Under the pieces are notes generated by a model that was not told the origin of the DNA, searched no databases, and saw nothing but the letters and a program-made list of their open reading frames with translations. A stretch of DNA of 64,000 bases from NCBI GenBank assembly GCA_035610365.1, contig CM069436.1, positions 39,873,117 through 39,937,116 on the forward strand. The letters are read 5' to 3'. Made by a program: the position numbers and the translations under genes. The DNA comes from Aquatica leii. Its lineage: Eukaryota > Arthropoda > Insecta > Coleoptera > Lampyridae. Of this stretch, positions 54,626-64,000 are shown piece after piece (within the stretch, counting starts at the first letter, position 1; each line of letters begins with the position of its first letter).

Positions 54626-55019
54626 ATTTTATCACAACAGTTGTTATGAATAGTTAGGTATAACAAAAATATTTTTTGTAACATTTACTATTGTTTGTAT
54701 TACTGTTCAAGTATTATAAAATGTCTATTTTACTAATTTCTTATTTTTTCTACATTCACTCTCATTCATGTTTGTAAATACACTGCTCAAAATCGTACAG
54801 GGATATTGTTGAAAATAAGATTTAAAAGGACAGTATCAAATTGTATACAAATATTTTCGGCAAAAATAATATCTACTAAGATTTTATCGTACTATCTACT
54901 TATCAATGGCGCGATTGTGTTTTGTTTGCATCATTAGTTTATCAATTGTACTAACAGCGCGATTTGTTATTTTTCGTTTAACTACATTATACCTTCACTT
55001 CTTACATCAGAGTTTAAAA

Positions 55020-55572
55020 AATTCAGGTCTTACGCATAATTTGAGTAATTTAGTCAATGGAAAGGTGTCATTTATCGGACGAAGAAATGTTACGTGTTAT
55101 TGGCATGTTGCAAGCTGGTCAAACTGAAGTTGCAGCCAAATTTCAAGTTACACAACGCGTCATAAGTAGCTTATAGCGACCAAACTATTGGCAATACGTC
55201 ACATCAAGTCTTAGAGTTCCACCTCTATTCGCGGAGAACGTCATTTATAGGCACAGCAACACCGGAATTGGCCAAATAAATAATGGTCATACTCAAATGT
55301 ACTGTTCTCAGAGTCCAGATTTGGTATGTACTGCGATTCAAGGAGAATTCAAGTTTGGAGGCAGTCAGGACGCTTAAATCGTTTGAATGCATTCCAAGAA
55401 GTCAATTCTTTCAGTACAGTCTTGGTACAAGGCTGGCATAGCTTTTAGCGGAAAAATTGATCTCGTTTTGCCTGAAAGTGATATAACAGCTCAAGTTTAT
55501 GTAGAACAGATCGTACCTGTAGTTGTGCCGTATGCAGGAGTAGTCATGCTAGACGTGATTCTTGATATTTAA
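55020..55572 (+). pseudogene. Tc1-like transposase relic inside the foldback element
   Basis: Begins HLSDEEMLRVIGMLQAGQTE and VAAKFQVTQRVISSL, the Tc1 N-terminal helix-turn-helix. After loss of the middle it gives SGKIDLVLPESDITAQVYVE and IVPVVVPYAGVV, the part before the last catalytic block, which is absent. Stops occur near 55168 and 55375. Terminal repeats were not found. Confidence 0.78.
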
Positions 55573-55589
55573 AAAGAAGTAATCAGTTG

Positions 55590-56182
55590 GAATTTTCAAC
55601 TAAAATGTTTCTAATGCTTAGAACCCTTATAGAACTGTGTTAAATTACTATTAAAACTGCAGAAAATCATCAGCACGACACATTTTCACAAAATGTCCTG
55701 CCAGACGTAATTTTTGAAAATTGTTTAAAAAATAGTAATCAGTTGGAACTTTTTATTAAAATGTATCTAAAGCAAAGAACTTTTATAGAACTGTGTTAAA
55801 TTACTATTAAAACTACGGAAAATCATCAGCACGACACATTTTTACAAAATGTCGTGCTGTGTCTGAATATTATAAATTTATTCAAAATTGTTAATTGTTA
55901 AAATAGCAATCTAAAATTACACATATATACTTAACTTGACCGGAACTATTCAGAACTCTTGTCAAAAATAGTAATTTTCAACGCGTTTTAGTACTTTAGA
56001 GAGGAGGGTGTCGTGCTAGATTTGCGAAGTTAGCACGACATTTTTACAATTTCGTTTTTCAAGGTAAGAAATGCGGAACTTTTTTTAATTTTTATCAGGA
56101 ACTGTAGAACTATGAAAAGTGCTATTGGAACTCTTATTATTTTTTTTGTATTTATAGAATGTCGTGCTAACTTCACAGACAC
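55590..56182. repeat. Right foldback arm
   Basis: The inverse of the left arm: about 1.7 of the 156-bp units (55590-55860) and one 318-bp unit with the hairpin TAGCACGAC near 56010-56040, ending CTTCACAGACAC. Much shorter than the left arm. Confidence 0.9.
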
Positions 56183-56191
56183 GTAATAAAT

Positions 56192-57130
56192 TCAATTAGA
56201 AAATCTGTCAACTGAATTCAAAATTTACTCGCGAGGAATATTTGCTGTTTCTTCTCGAATTCGTTACACTAGTTCATTCAAGTTATTTGGTTTATCGAGG
56301 TAAATAATACTCTTCAGGTAACCTCACAAGAAAAATTCTAGTGGGGTTAAGTCAGGTGATCGCGGTGGTCATTTAATACGTCCAATCCACTTTTCCGAAA
56401 AAACGTTTTAAATAAGCACGATCTTCGTGGCTATAATGCGGAGAGGCTCCATCATGTTAAAACCATAGCGTGTTGGTAATTACGTTATGATCGTTTCCAT
56501 CGGGCTATAATTTTGTTAGATGAGAGATATTTCCTTGTAGTTGCAGATATTTAGTAGCAGAAAGATGCCCTTCAATAAAAAAGGGGCATATAATAATCCT
56601 AATTCAACGATATTTTTGAAAGATAAAAGCATTTTAGTATGTTAGGAAAGTTATTATGAGCCAGCAGATAAAGAAATTATTGAGACGTAAAATTTTAACA
56701 TAAGACTATTTGGTTAAATTTATTGTTAAGTATCTGCCCACACAATAAATTATCTGTAGTTTTGCTTATGTACTTTGCCATTTAGCAAAAAAGTAGCTTC
56801 ATCAGAAAACACGATATTATAGATGAAATTTGGATCAGCATTTATTCGATGCACAATTTCTTCGCAGAATTTTAATCTTCTGTCTTTATTTAATTTTTAC
56901 ACCAAGTGTACTTTATAAGAATAAAATATTTGACGCTTCAAGACTCTGCAGGCGGAAGACTTGGATAAATCATGATTTGCTGCTAGTTGCTGTAACGAAA
57001 TCCTTGGCGTATTAATAACATCCAACATAACCTCTTCAGAATCTTCAACGTATGTTTGAACGGCCACATTTTAAACGATTCTTTACTGTACCTGTTTCCG
57101 AAAAACGCTTCCTCGTGTTAGTAACTTTAG
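56192..57130 (-). pseudogene. IS630/Tc1-type transposase relic
   Basis: Minus-strand pieces read SDEATFLLNGKVHKQNYR near 56800, HDGASPHYSHEDRAYLKRFF near 56440 and GKVDWTY followed by a LNPTRIF stretch, matching 'SDEATF..NG.VNRHN.RYW' and 'HDGA.PHY...R..L...F...WI' of this transposase group. Stops and frameshifts are frequent. The reading region is cut at 56191 by the foldback insertion; its last codons continue left of 51221. Confidence 0.75.
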
Positions 57131-57599
57131 GTTTGGGGATTGGACACAAGCACAGTTTAAGCTTTTGATGTTCGTTAAACAACATAAACTAACTATTGTT
57201 TTCAGCGTTTACTAAATCTTCAGTTATCCAGTAAATACCTTTTCTCAATCTTTAATTTACAATAGCAAAGTTATTTTTAGAGATAACTATAGCAAGCGGT
57301 ATGCGGCTGAATTCTACTTGAAAATACCTTTCAAGCGGTATGCGATTTGACCCACCCTCTCTATTAAAAAAAAATCAAGTTGGCTGTGCAGCTCCCGCCC
57401 TTGTCAATTTAAAAAAACTGTGGAAATAATACAAGGTTTTGTAAACAGCATGCATATAAAATTTTATCGATTTAAATTTAAATTGAATAGTTTTTAAATA
57501 ACAAGGTCGGTTCCATACATTTGGTACGCACTGTAAGTTAAATTGCGTTAATACAAGTATAAATATTCTTCTGCAAAACGACAAACGTATCTGTGAACA

Positions 57600-58333
57600 A
57601 TTTCGCCTAATGCTCCAACAATAGTTAGCCATCATATGTAGATCCCGTCTACCCCGATACGATGTCTCTATACTCTTCAATCTTGATAGAATCGCTTAGC
57701 CCTCTCACCACTGACTGCATATTTCGAGAAATCAGCGAGATGATTATGCAGAAAATACAAATGCTCATGTTGCAACTAAGCATTTTGACGCTCTCTAAGA
57801 GTTGCTTGGCAATTTCGGTGTAATTCTGTGCTTGCGTATTTCCAAGAAAGTATTTGACAAGGTTTTTTATCCCAATCAAACATTCATTTCCAGTTCTGTC
57901 TTTGTTCCGATGAAATGTTTCTTTAACCGTCAAACACACCGACCTTTACTAATTCAGAAGACAGGTTAGAGAATACCAATCTTATTCAGTTGGAAAGTCC
58001 TACAAATTGCTTGATGAAACTAAACCCCGTTCCCATAATCCCATCTCAACCTTATCTTAAGTCGCACTTGGTCAAGTCGATTTCAGGTAATCACTCCGTC
58101 TCGCTTGACGCTTTTATCGATAATCGAAACTTCGTGAATTCGCAGCAGAAATTATTCTCTTTGCAACAAAATGTTTTAAAAGCGATGATATTTACTCTTA
58201 CTCTAAGTAGTTGTGTATTTGGTAGAGATAATATTCCTTGATCGTTGAGTTTTGCTAACAACAACATATCAACAACTTCAAAGAAGTTTACGAACAATGA
58301 AATTATCCACTTCGAACACTTTTTACAAAGCAT
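57600..58333 (-). pseudogene. Relic of a repeat-associated 'HMMADYCW' protein
   Basis: Minus-strand pieces, in shifted frames: LNDQGILSLPNTQLLRVRVN near 58240, then YFLGNTQAQNYTEIAKQLLE and SVKMLSCNMSI near 57860-57760, then SIETSYRGRRDLHMMANYCW and SIRRN near 57670-57610. I remember a transposon-linked arthropod and cnidarian family with 'FLGN.K..NY...V..ML..F..LGCNMS', 'GERFHQDI...E.RYQGRWD..MMADYCW.L.RD'; this is a decayed member. The superfamily is not one I can name with confidence. Several stops and frameshifts. Confidence 0.6.
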
Positions 58334-58334
58334 T

Positions 58335-59480
58335 TATTTTTTTTTGTTGCTCAGTTGTGGTTATTTTTATGAAAGCGCAAATCTAAACATTCACTCTATA
58401 AGCGAGAAAACGAAAACTTGTTTTAAGGTAATGTTGTCATAGGACCACTTTGAAGTGATATGTACACGTTTGTATTGACTTTCTAGCATGCTATATTTTT
58501 TTTGAAATTTTTCTCCTCTCATTAAGAGGAAGGGTTCAAAAATTATGAAGTATAGTTGATGTCGATATTAAATCAATTTTTACCGATGTTTTTAGTCAAG
58601 AAATACCTATTTCCAAAAAATTTGATACAATAATACAAAGCTTAATGCTTAAAATGACTGTTGCTGTCCAAATACACCCAAAATTTAAAATTTTTCGTAA
58701 CACAATATTAATATGCATTTTATATTGTAAAACAAGCAAAAGTCGTGTTTATAAGTGCACAAAGCATGAAATGGGAACCCATTTTAATTCACAGCTTTTT
58801 TTAATAGATGACACATGAACACAACTTTGGCACTATTTTTTAAGTTTGTCATATTAATGATGTTGGTATTAATTAGATTTTATTTTGTAATGAGAAAAAG
58901 GCGTAGCTGAGTTATGCATTCTATTTTTTATTAAAAATTGTATTTCGTTCAACTAAATTATTAATATTGAAGGGTGTTGATAAATGCTGTAAATGCAGAG
59001 AGCAGACGCATCATTGAAGTTTGCGGTACAACACAGTTTTTATTTTGTTGTTATGTATGGCCGTATAATTCAAAAAAAAGTTGTATCAAAATATAATTTT
59101 GTATTTAAGATACAAAAGGCCTAATACTGATATGTAAATACAGCGATAATAGCTTATTATTTTAAAGTCTAAATAAGTCTAAGTACATAAAATAGCTGTC
59201 AACAGTCAACACTTCAATTTTCTCTGTTATTTTTCTTATTATAACTCTAAATTTAGTATAAAAAGCTATTTTTAAGAGTGCTAGCATTGGTGCTAGCTTA
59301 TTTGTTTGCTTTTATAATGTAACACAAAAATTGTGATTATTACTAAGTAGATCATAAACGTCGAAAACATAATATGTAAAATGCTTCTATGCAACAATCT
59401 ATAGGCGCATGCTAAGAGCGGCTTTTCTTCAAAATTAAAACTTTTTTGATAAACTGTGAAGAAAGAAGGGGACGGACAAA
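58335..59480. other. No gene recognised
   Basis: Long AT-rich stretch. No frame or repeat that I can support. Confidence 0.5.
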
Positions 59481-59489
59481 TGCTATTAC

Positions 59490-59760
59490 ATAGAAAAAAC
59501 GTCGTCTCAGGAATCAGACAGTAAAAGCTACTTTGAACGGTAGCACTGTAGGAGCCAAAGTGGTTGGCGGGTGTCCACAAGGCGGGTTGCGATCACCCCT
59601 ACTGCTTACATTATCACAAACGGAAAATTTGGGGCAACTTTATCGAACATAAAGCAGAGTGCACTAAACCGCGTCGAAAAATAAAAAAAATAAAAACTAT
59701 CAGTGATCCCAACAGAGACGGCAATCGCCCTGTTAGAATTTTGTTGCTAAGGGGATAACG
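59490..59760 (+). pseudogene. LINE reverse-transcriptase fragment
   Basis: Reads TVKATLNGSTVGAKVVGGCP, then QGGLRSPLLLTLSQ, equivalent to the 'V..GCPQGGVLSPLLW.L' motif of R1/I-type non-LTR reverse transcriptases. A frameshift follows; the next frame (59564-59758) contains FIEHKAECTKPRRKIKKIKT. Only about 90 codons survive and the YADD box is not seen. Confidence 0.6.
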
Positions 59761-59849
59761 CTAACGCAGGTAGTAGGTTTTGGCCTGTCATAGATATGTA
59801 AAAAAAAACGTGTGTCATTAAAATAATAAACGAGTAAAAGTTAAAATAG

Positions 59850-60365
59850 TTTGTTCTTATACCAATATTCGTGTATCAGCAAACATATTAGATACAGTCC
59901 ACTGGGTTGCATCAAGAAAGTATCTTAAGCAAACCCCAAAATACATACAAAAATTCACATTGGTCCTTACGCCACCGGATATGTGCGTATAAGAAAACAG
60001 AAACAGATAATTTCGTATTGGGTAAGTGCTTGTCGCTATAATCGTTTTCTTATTCCTTACAACGCGAGTATAAATCTTTACATATTTCGTTTAATCTCAC
60101 ACAAGCTTCAAGTTAGCAATTAGCGTGTTCGTCTTATTCGTTCGTAAAAAAAAACATTATCGACTATAGTTACCATAAAAACGTATTTAATAGTTTCGAT
60201 TTGAATTTATTTAACAAAACTCGCTTGTGCCTTGTAGTTCTTAAACCTTTTCCTATTAGTGTCGAGTATCGGGTCGTTATTGTAAAACGCATTTGTTCTG
60301 TATTGTCTGAATATACGTGGAATAAATCACATTTTTCGTTTCAAACAAAACTTAAACTTTTGTAT
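59850..60365 (+). repeat. Probable 5' LTR and leader of the BEL/Pao element
   Basis: Non-coding DNA directly before the BEL gag. It holds a TATA box (TATAAAT at 60069-60075) and an AATAAA near 60320, as expected for U3 and R. The mate LTR lies beyond the window, so the borders are a guess. Confidence 0.45.
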
Positions 60366-60409
60366 TCGTGGTTATAGTTGTAATTACACAAACTAAGCTA
60401 TTAGCAAAC

Positions 60410-63400
60410 ATGGCAAGCCCAGACGAATTAAAACAGCTTATTAAAAAACGTGGATTAATAAAAGCGCAGGTAACAAAATTAGGTAACTTTTTTAACACAA
60501 AGTCGGATACCACAGAGTATCTTGCTCAATTAAAATTAAGATTATCAAAAGTTCAACCATTATTTCAAGAATTTTCTGATATTCAATTACAAATTGAACT
60601 ATTTGAAACACAAGATATAGATAACGAAGAAGCTGAAAGAGATGCATTTGAAAACTCTTATTTTTCTATTGTTTCGCAGATTGAAAATTACATTGAAAAC
60701 AAAATTCAATCAAACAACGTGTCGGTTATTGCAGGTCCTCAGTCTTCTTCCGGTTCTACTTGTGTAAAACTTTCAGTAATATCATTGCCTACTTTTAGCG
60801 GCTCATATCATGAATATCAAAGTTTCGTTGAAACATTTCGCTCGCTTATCGATAATAACCCGTCCTTACAAAAAATTCAGCGTTTCCATTATTTGCTAAA
60901 TTCGTTAAAAGGGGAAGCTTATAATCTCGTTTCGTCATTAGATATCACTGATAATAATTATGATCGTGCATGGCAAATGTTAAGTGACAGGTATGATAAT
61001 AAACGTTTAGCGGCTTTTGGTCAAATCGAACAGCTTTTTAATCTATCGTCCGTAGTCAAAGAAAACCAAGATTCTTTACGTGCGTTGGTTGACACAATAA
61101 ACAAAATATTGCGGAACTTGCATTCGCTTTCTATAGATACAGACTCTTGGGATTTAATATTAGTTTATTTTATTAGCTCCAAAACTGATATCAATACAAG
61201 ACGTGATTGGGAAAAACAAAGTTGTAGTCGAGACATTCCTACATTTACATCGCTATTAGAGTTTCTGAATTCACGTTGTCAAATTTTAGAGCAAATGAAT
61301 TCTAGCAAACATCATCAACTCGTTCGTAAAAGCAACATAGTTGTCGAAAACTGTAATAAACCTCAATCAAAATTCAACTCTTTTCATAGTCGTTCACACA
61401 GCCCTCCTAAAGGCAAAATTACATTTTGTTCAATTTGCAATAATGATTCTCATACAATTTATTGCTGCACGAAGTTACTTTCGTTTTCACAACCCGACCG
61501 TCTAAAAGCAATTAAAAATGCTAAGTTATGCATTAATTGTTTAAAGGCAAACCATGTAGTTGTCAATTGTCGATCGTCGACTTGCAGAAGGTGCTCGAAA
61601 AAACATCATACACTTCTACATCTAGACACAAACAGCAATGGTAACAACTCGATTAATATAGAACCAGTAATAGCATCTACAACACCTGTTGTAGCTCAGA
61701 GTGTTGAAAATAGTAACATTGTTGCTGCTTCTAGTTGCTCAAACCTACCAGCAAACGTTCTTTTGTCAACAGCATTAGTTATTGTGTTTGATTCATTACG
61801 GAATCCCATTGAAGCCAGAATTCTACTTGATAGCGGATCTCAGAGTAATTTTTGTAGTCAATCGTTTAGGAACAAGTTAAAACTAAAAGGTAGTTTAAAT
61901 TCAACATCGGTAGCAGGCATAGGACAAGCGGAAATAAACTGCAAGGAATCCATTACATTTACGTTAGAATCGATGCACTCATCTTTCAATAAACAAATAA
62001 ATTGTCTTGTACTACCTAAAATCACAAACAATTTGCCTAGTGTTAGCTTTAATGTATCGACACTAAAAATTCCGCCCAATATCCAATTAGCTGACCCAAA
62101 ATTCAATGTTAGCGGTCCTATTGATATCCTTATTGGTGCCGAATTATTCTGGCAAAGCTTGTGTGCTGGTCAAATCAGTACCAACAGCGATAACCTAGTA
62201 TATCGCGAAACTTTGTTTGGTTGGATCGTTTCGGGCTCACCTTCAATACAAAATGCAATGCCTACTTCAATACTTTGTAACGTTAGCAACGAATTGTTGC
62301 TTGAACAACTTCAAAAATTTTGGAACTTGGAGGAATTGCCTAACGATGAAAACACTTCATATAAACTCTCGATAGAAGATAATTATTGCGAGAATCTTTT
62401 TGCAAAAACCACCACAACAAACAAACATGGTCGATTTATTGTACATTTACCGTTTCGAAACAATACTTCGCAATTAGGTCTTTCGAAAGCTATAGCCTTG
62501 CAGCGTTTCCACACTCTAGAAAATAAGTTTAAGATAAATCCTTCCCTTAAGCAGCAATATTTAGAATTCATGTCTGAATACGAAAATTTGGGACACATGT
62601 CATATGACACGGAGTGTACAGACTCTAATAAACAGTATTATTTACCACATCATGCCGTGTTTAGGGAAGCTAGTTTAACATCCAAAATCAGAGTTGTATT
62701 TGACGGGTCATGCAAAACGACTTCAAATCTTTCGCTTAACGACGTTATCATGCCAGGTCCCAAGTTACAACAAGACTTGTTTTATATTCTTTTGCGATTT
62801 CGAACTCATCGTTACGTTATTTCTGGTGATGTCAGCAAAATGTTTAGACAAATTTTGGTGTATGAACCACATTGCGAATTTCAAAAGATTTTATGGAGGT
62901 CTGATCCCAATCAACCTATCTCTACGTACAAACTCAACACTGTTACATACGGTATTGCGTGTTCTCCTTTTATTTCTATTCGAGCCTTACACGAAATTGC
63001 AAAACAAAATCAAGCAAAATTTCCTGAGGCGTCAAGAGCTATACTGTCAGACATATTTGTAGATGATCTTTTGGCATGTGACGATTGCTTAGAAAATCTA
63101 TTGAAAATTAGGGATGATATTATACATTTGTTTAACAAATATGGTTTCGAATTACATAAATGGACATCCAATAATTCTCGTTTATTACAAAACATATCTA
63201 ATCCAAATCACACAAAATCCTTAGTTATCGTTGATAAACCAGAAGGAGCAAAAACTCTTGGGTTACTTTGGAACGCCAACTTAGATACTTTAAATTATCA
63301 TACCATTACTATAAACACTAATCAACAGTTTTCCAAACGTAGCGTATTGTCTATTATTTCTCAGATTTATGATCCTCTGGGTATAATTAGCCCGTGTATA

Positions 63401-64000
63401 GTTTTAGCTAAACTTATGATGCAAGAGTTATGGAAGTTAAAAATCGACTGGGATGAAATAATTCCTAGTGCGCTTCATAACAAGTGGGTAACATTTTTAG
63501 CAGAATTAAATTACCTTTCGCAGTTAACTGTACCTCGAAACACTACACTATCTAACTATATTTCAATAGAACTGCATGGATTTGCAGATAGCAGCGAGAA
63601 AGCTTTTGGAGCGTGTATATATATTAAAACTACAGACGTTTACAATAATTATTTGATTCATTTATTATGTTCAAAATCAAGAGTAGCTCCATTGAAAAAG
63701 GTATCTCTACCGCGTTTAGAATTAAGTGCTGCACTCTTGTTAGCTCAGCTAGGTCTAGAAGTTAAAAATAATTCTAACTTGAGTTTACAAAAGTACTATT
63801 GGTGGTCTGATTCTGTTATAGTTCTTTCATGAATTTCCAAACCTTCGGGAAGCTGGAAATTATTTGTAGCAAATCGAGTGTCAAAAATTCACTCATTAAC
63901 CAAAGTTGTTGACTGGTACCACGTAGATTCAAAGCAGAATCCAGCTGACATTATCTCTCGTGGGTGTCTACCCAATCTGTTAAAAAACTCGAATTTATGG
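60410..64000 (+). CDS. BEL/Pao retrotransposon gag-pol, cut by the window end
   Basis: The likely start is MASPDELKQLIKKRGLIKAQ at 60410 (an in-frame ATG lies 42 bases upstream). In order: N-terminal coiled coil, the Gag core of BEL elements (LPTFSGSYHEYQSFVETFRS...; DUF1759-like) near 60790-61010, zinc knuckles (CSICNNDSHTIYCC, CINCLKANHVVVNC, CRRCSKKHHTLLH) near 61430-61620, a protease of the DUF1758 type (RILLDSGSQSNFCSQSF) near 61820, and reverse transcriptase (KIRVVFDGSCKTTSNLSLND, VISGDVSKMFRQIL, SDIFVDDLLACDD) at 62680-63080. Then come the connection and the RNase H start (ELHGFADSSEKAFGACIYIK) near 63570. Integrase would lie beyond. About one break is visible in this part, so it is fairly young but damaged. 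Treated as a fossil. Confidence 0.93.

Larger units (their letters stand above)
51222..56182 (+). mobile_element. Foldback (FB/NOF-like) MULE with 9-bp target duplication
   Basis: 4961 bp with ends GTGTCTGTGAAGTTA(A/G)CACG and CGTGCTAACTTCACAGACAC, flanked on both sides by the exact 9-bp duplication GTAATAAAT (51213-51221 and 56183-56191). Nine-base duplications are typical of Mutator-like elements. The arms are long and largely made of tandem repeats in opposite orientation: the left arm has about four 318-bp units and about 2.4 units of 156 bp; the right arm has about one and 1.7. The centre holds a gene (53063-54625) and a Tc1 relic. The transposase catalytic domain was not found, so the copy is probably not autonomous. 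Confidence 0.9.
50830..57505 (-). mobile_element. Third IS630/Tc1-type element, host of the foldback element
   Basis: Inverted arms at about 50830-51085 and 57190-57505: for example AAAGATTGGGTAACTGAAGA mirrored by TCTTCAGTTATCCAGTAAAT..., CCGCTTGCCATAGTTATCTC mirrored by GAGATAACTATAGCAAGCGG, and GGGAGCTGCACAGCCAA mirrored by TTGGCTGTGCAGCTCCC. Between the right arm and the foldback insertion lies a broken transposase on the minus strand. Removing the foldback element leaves about 1.7 kb, the same size and plan as the elements at 36.6 and 48.4 kb. The outer borders are approximate because the outermost bases have diverged. Confidence 0.75.

Noticed and set aside
50830-57505. One giant foldback element covering the whole interval
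   Set aside because: The 9-bp duplication GTAATAAAT and matching tips at 51222 and 56182 mark the foldback element; the outer arms belong to an IS630-type element with its own transposase.

Overview
The window looks like nuclear DNA of an insect (possibly a beetle, though the order is not proven). It is very AT-rich, introns in the one clear host gene are only about 46-54 nt, there is a U4 spliceosomal RNA gene with an insect-like upstream element, and the mobile elements are the usual arthropod mix: mariner, Tc1, IS630-like, hAT, PIF/Harbinger, foldback/MULE, CR1-like and RNase H LINEs, Penelope, Ty3/gypsy and BEL/Pao. Almost all recognisable coding DNA belongs to transposable elements, many nested in one another.

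Layout. 0.9-8.7 kb: an internally deleted mariner, a decayed Harbinger transposase, a LINE tail with RNase H, and a Tc1 relic split by a solo gypsy LTR. 9.5-18 kb: a hAT relic (ZBED5-like) split by a 6.7-kb Ty3/gypsy element with two LTRs that look identical by eye. 20-24 kb: a Penelope relic (GIY-YIG plus hammerhead-like motif), an unassigned ORF and a second, internally deleted gypsy copy. 25-34.5 kb: four more hAT relics, one with intact ends and an 8-bp target duplication. 34.9-36 kb: a possible single host exon and a U4 snRNA gene. 36.6-42.7 kb: an IS630/Tc1-type element with very long terminal inverted repeats whose right arm was split by a nearly intact CR1-like LINE. 43.2-46.2 kb: a KRBA2/Ginger-like integrase relic split by a TIR element rich in GACGTC motifs. 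46.7-48.1 kb: the 3' part of a host C2H2 zinc-finger gene (minus strand, five exons). 48.4-49.7 kb: a second IS630-type element. 50.8-57.5 kb: a third IS630-type element into which a 4.96-kb foldback MULE inserted with a 9-bp target duplication. 57.6-59.8 kb: relics. 59.8 kb to the end: the 5' part of a BEL/Pao element.

Two observations stand out. First, the gypsy family carries, after integrase, a macro domain very like the ADP-ribosyl hydrolase TARG1/OARD1 (equivalents of both catalytic residues are present), followed by a CCCH zinc finger; the shorter copy keeps the macro domain too. Second, the foldback MULE encodes a protein joining a MULE-transposase C-terminal segment to a ubiquitin-specific-protease-like domain with recognisable Cys, His and Asp boxes and a zinc ribbon. 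Both suggest mobile elements carrying enzymes that remove ADP-ribose or ubiquitin. All assignments rest on reading the sequence alone; no database search was run.
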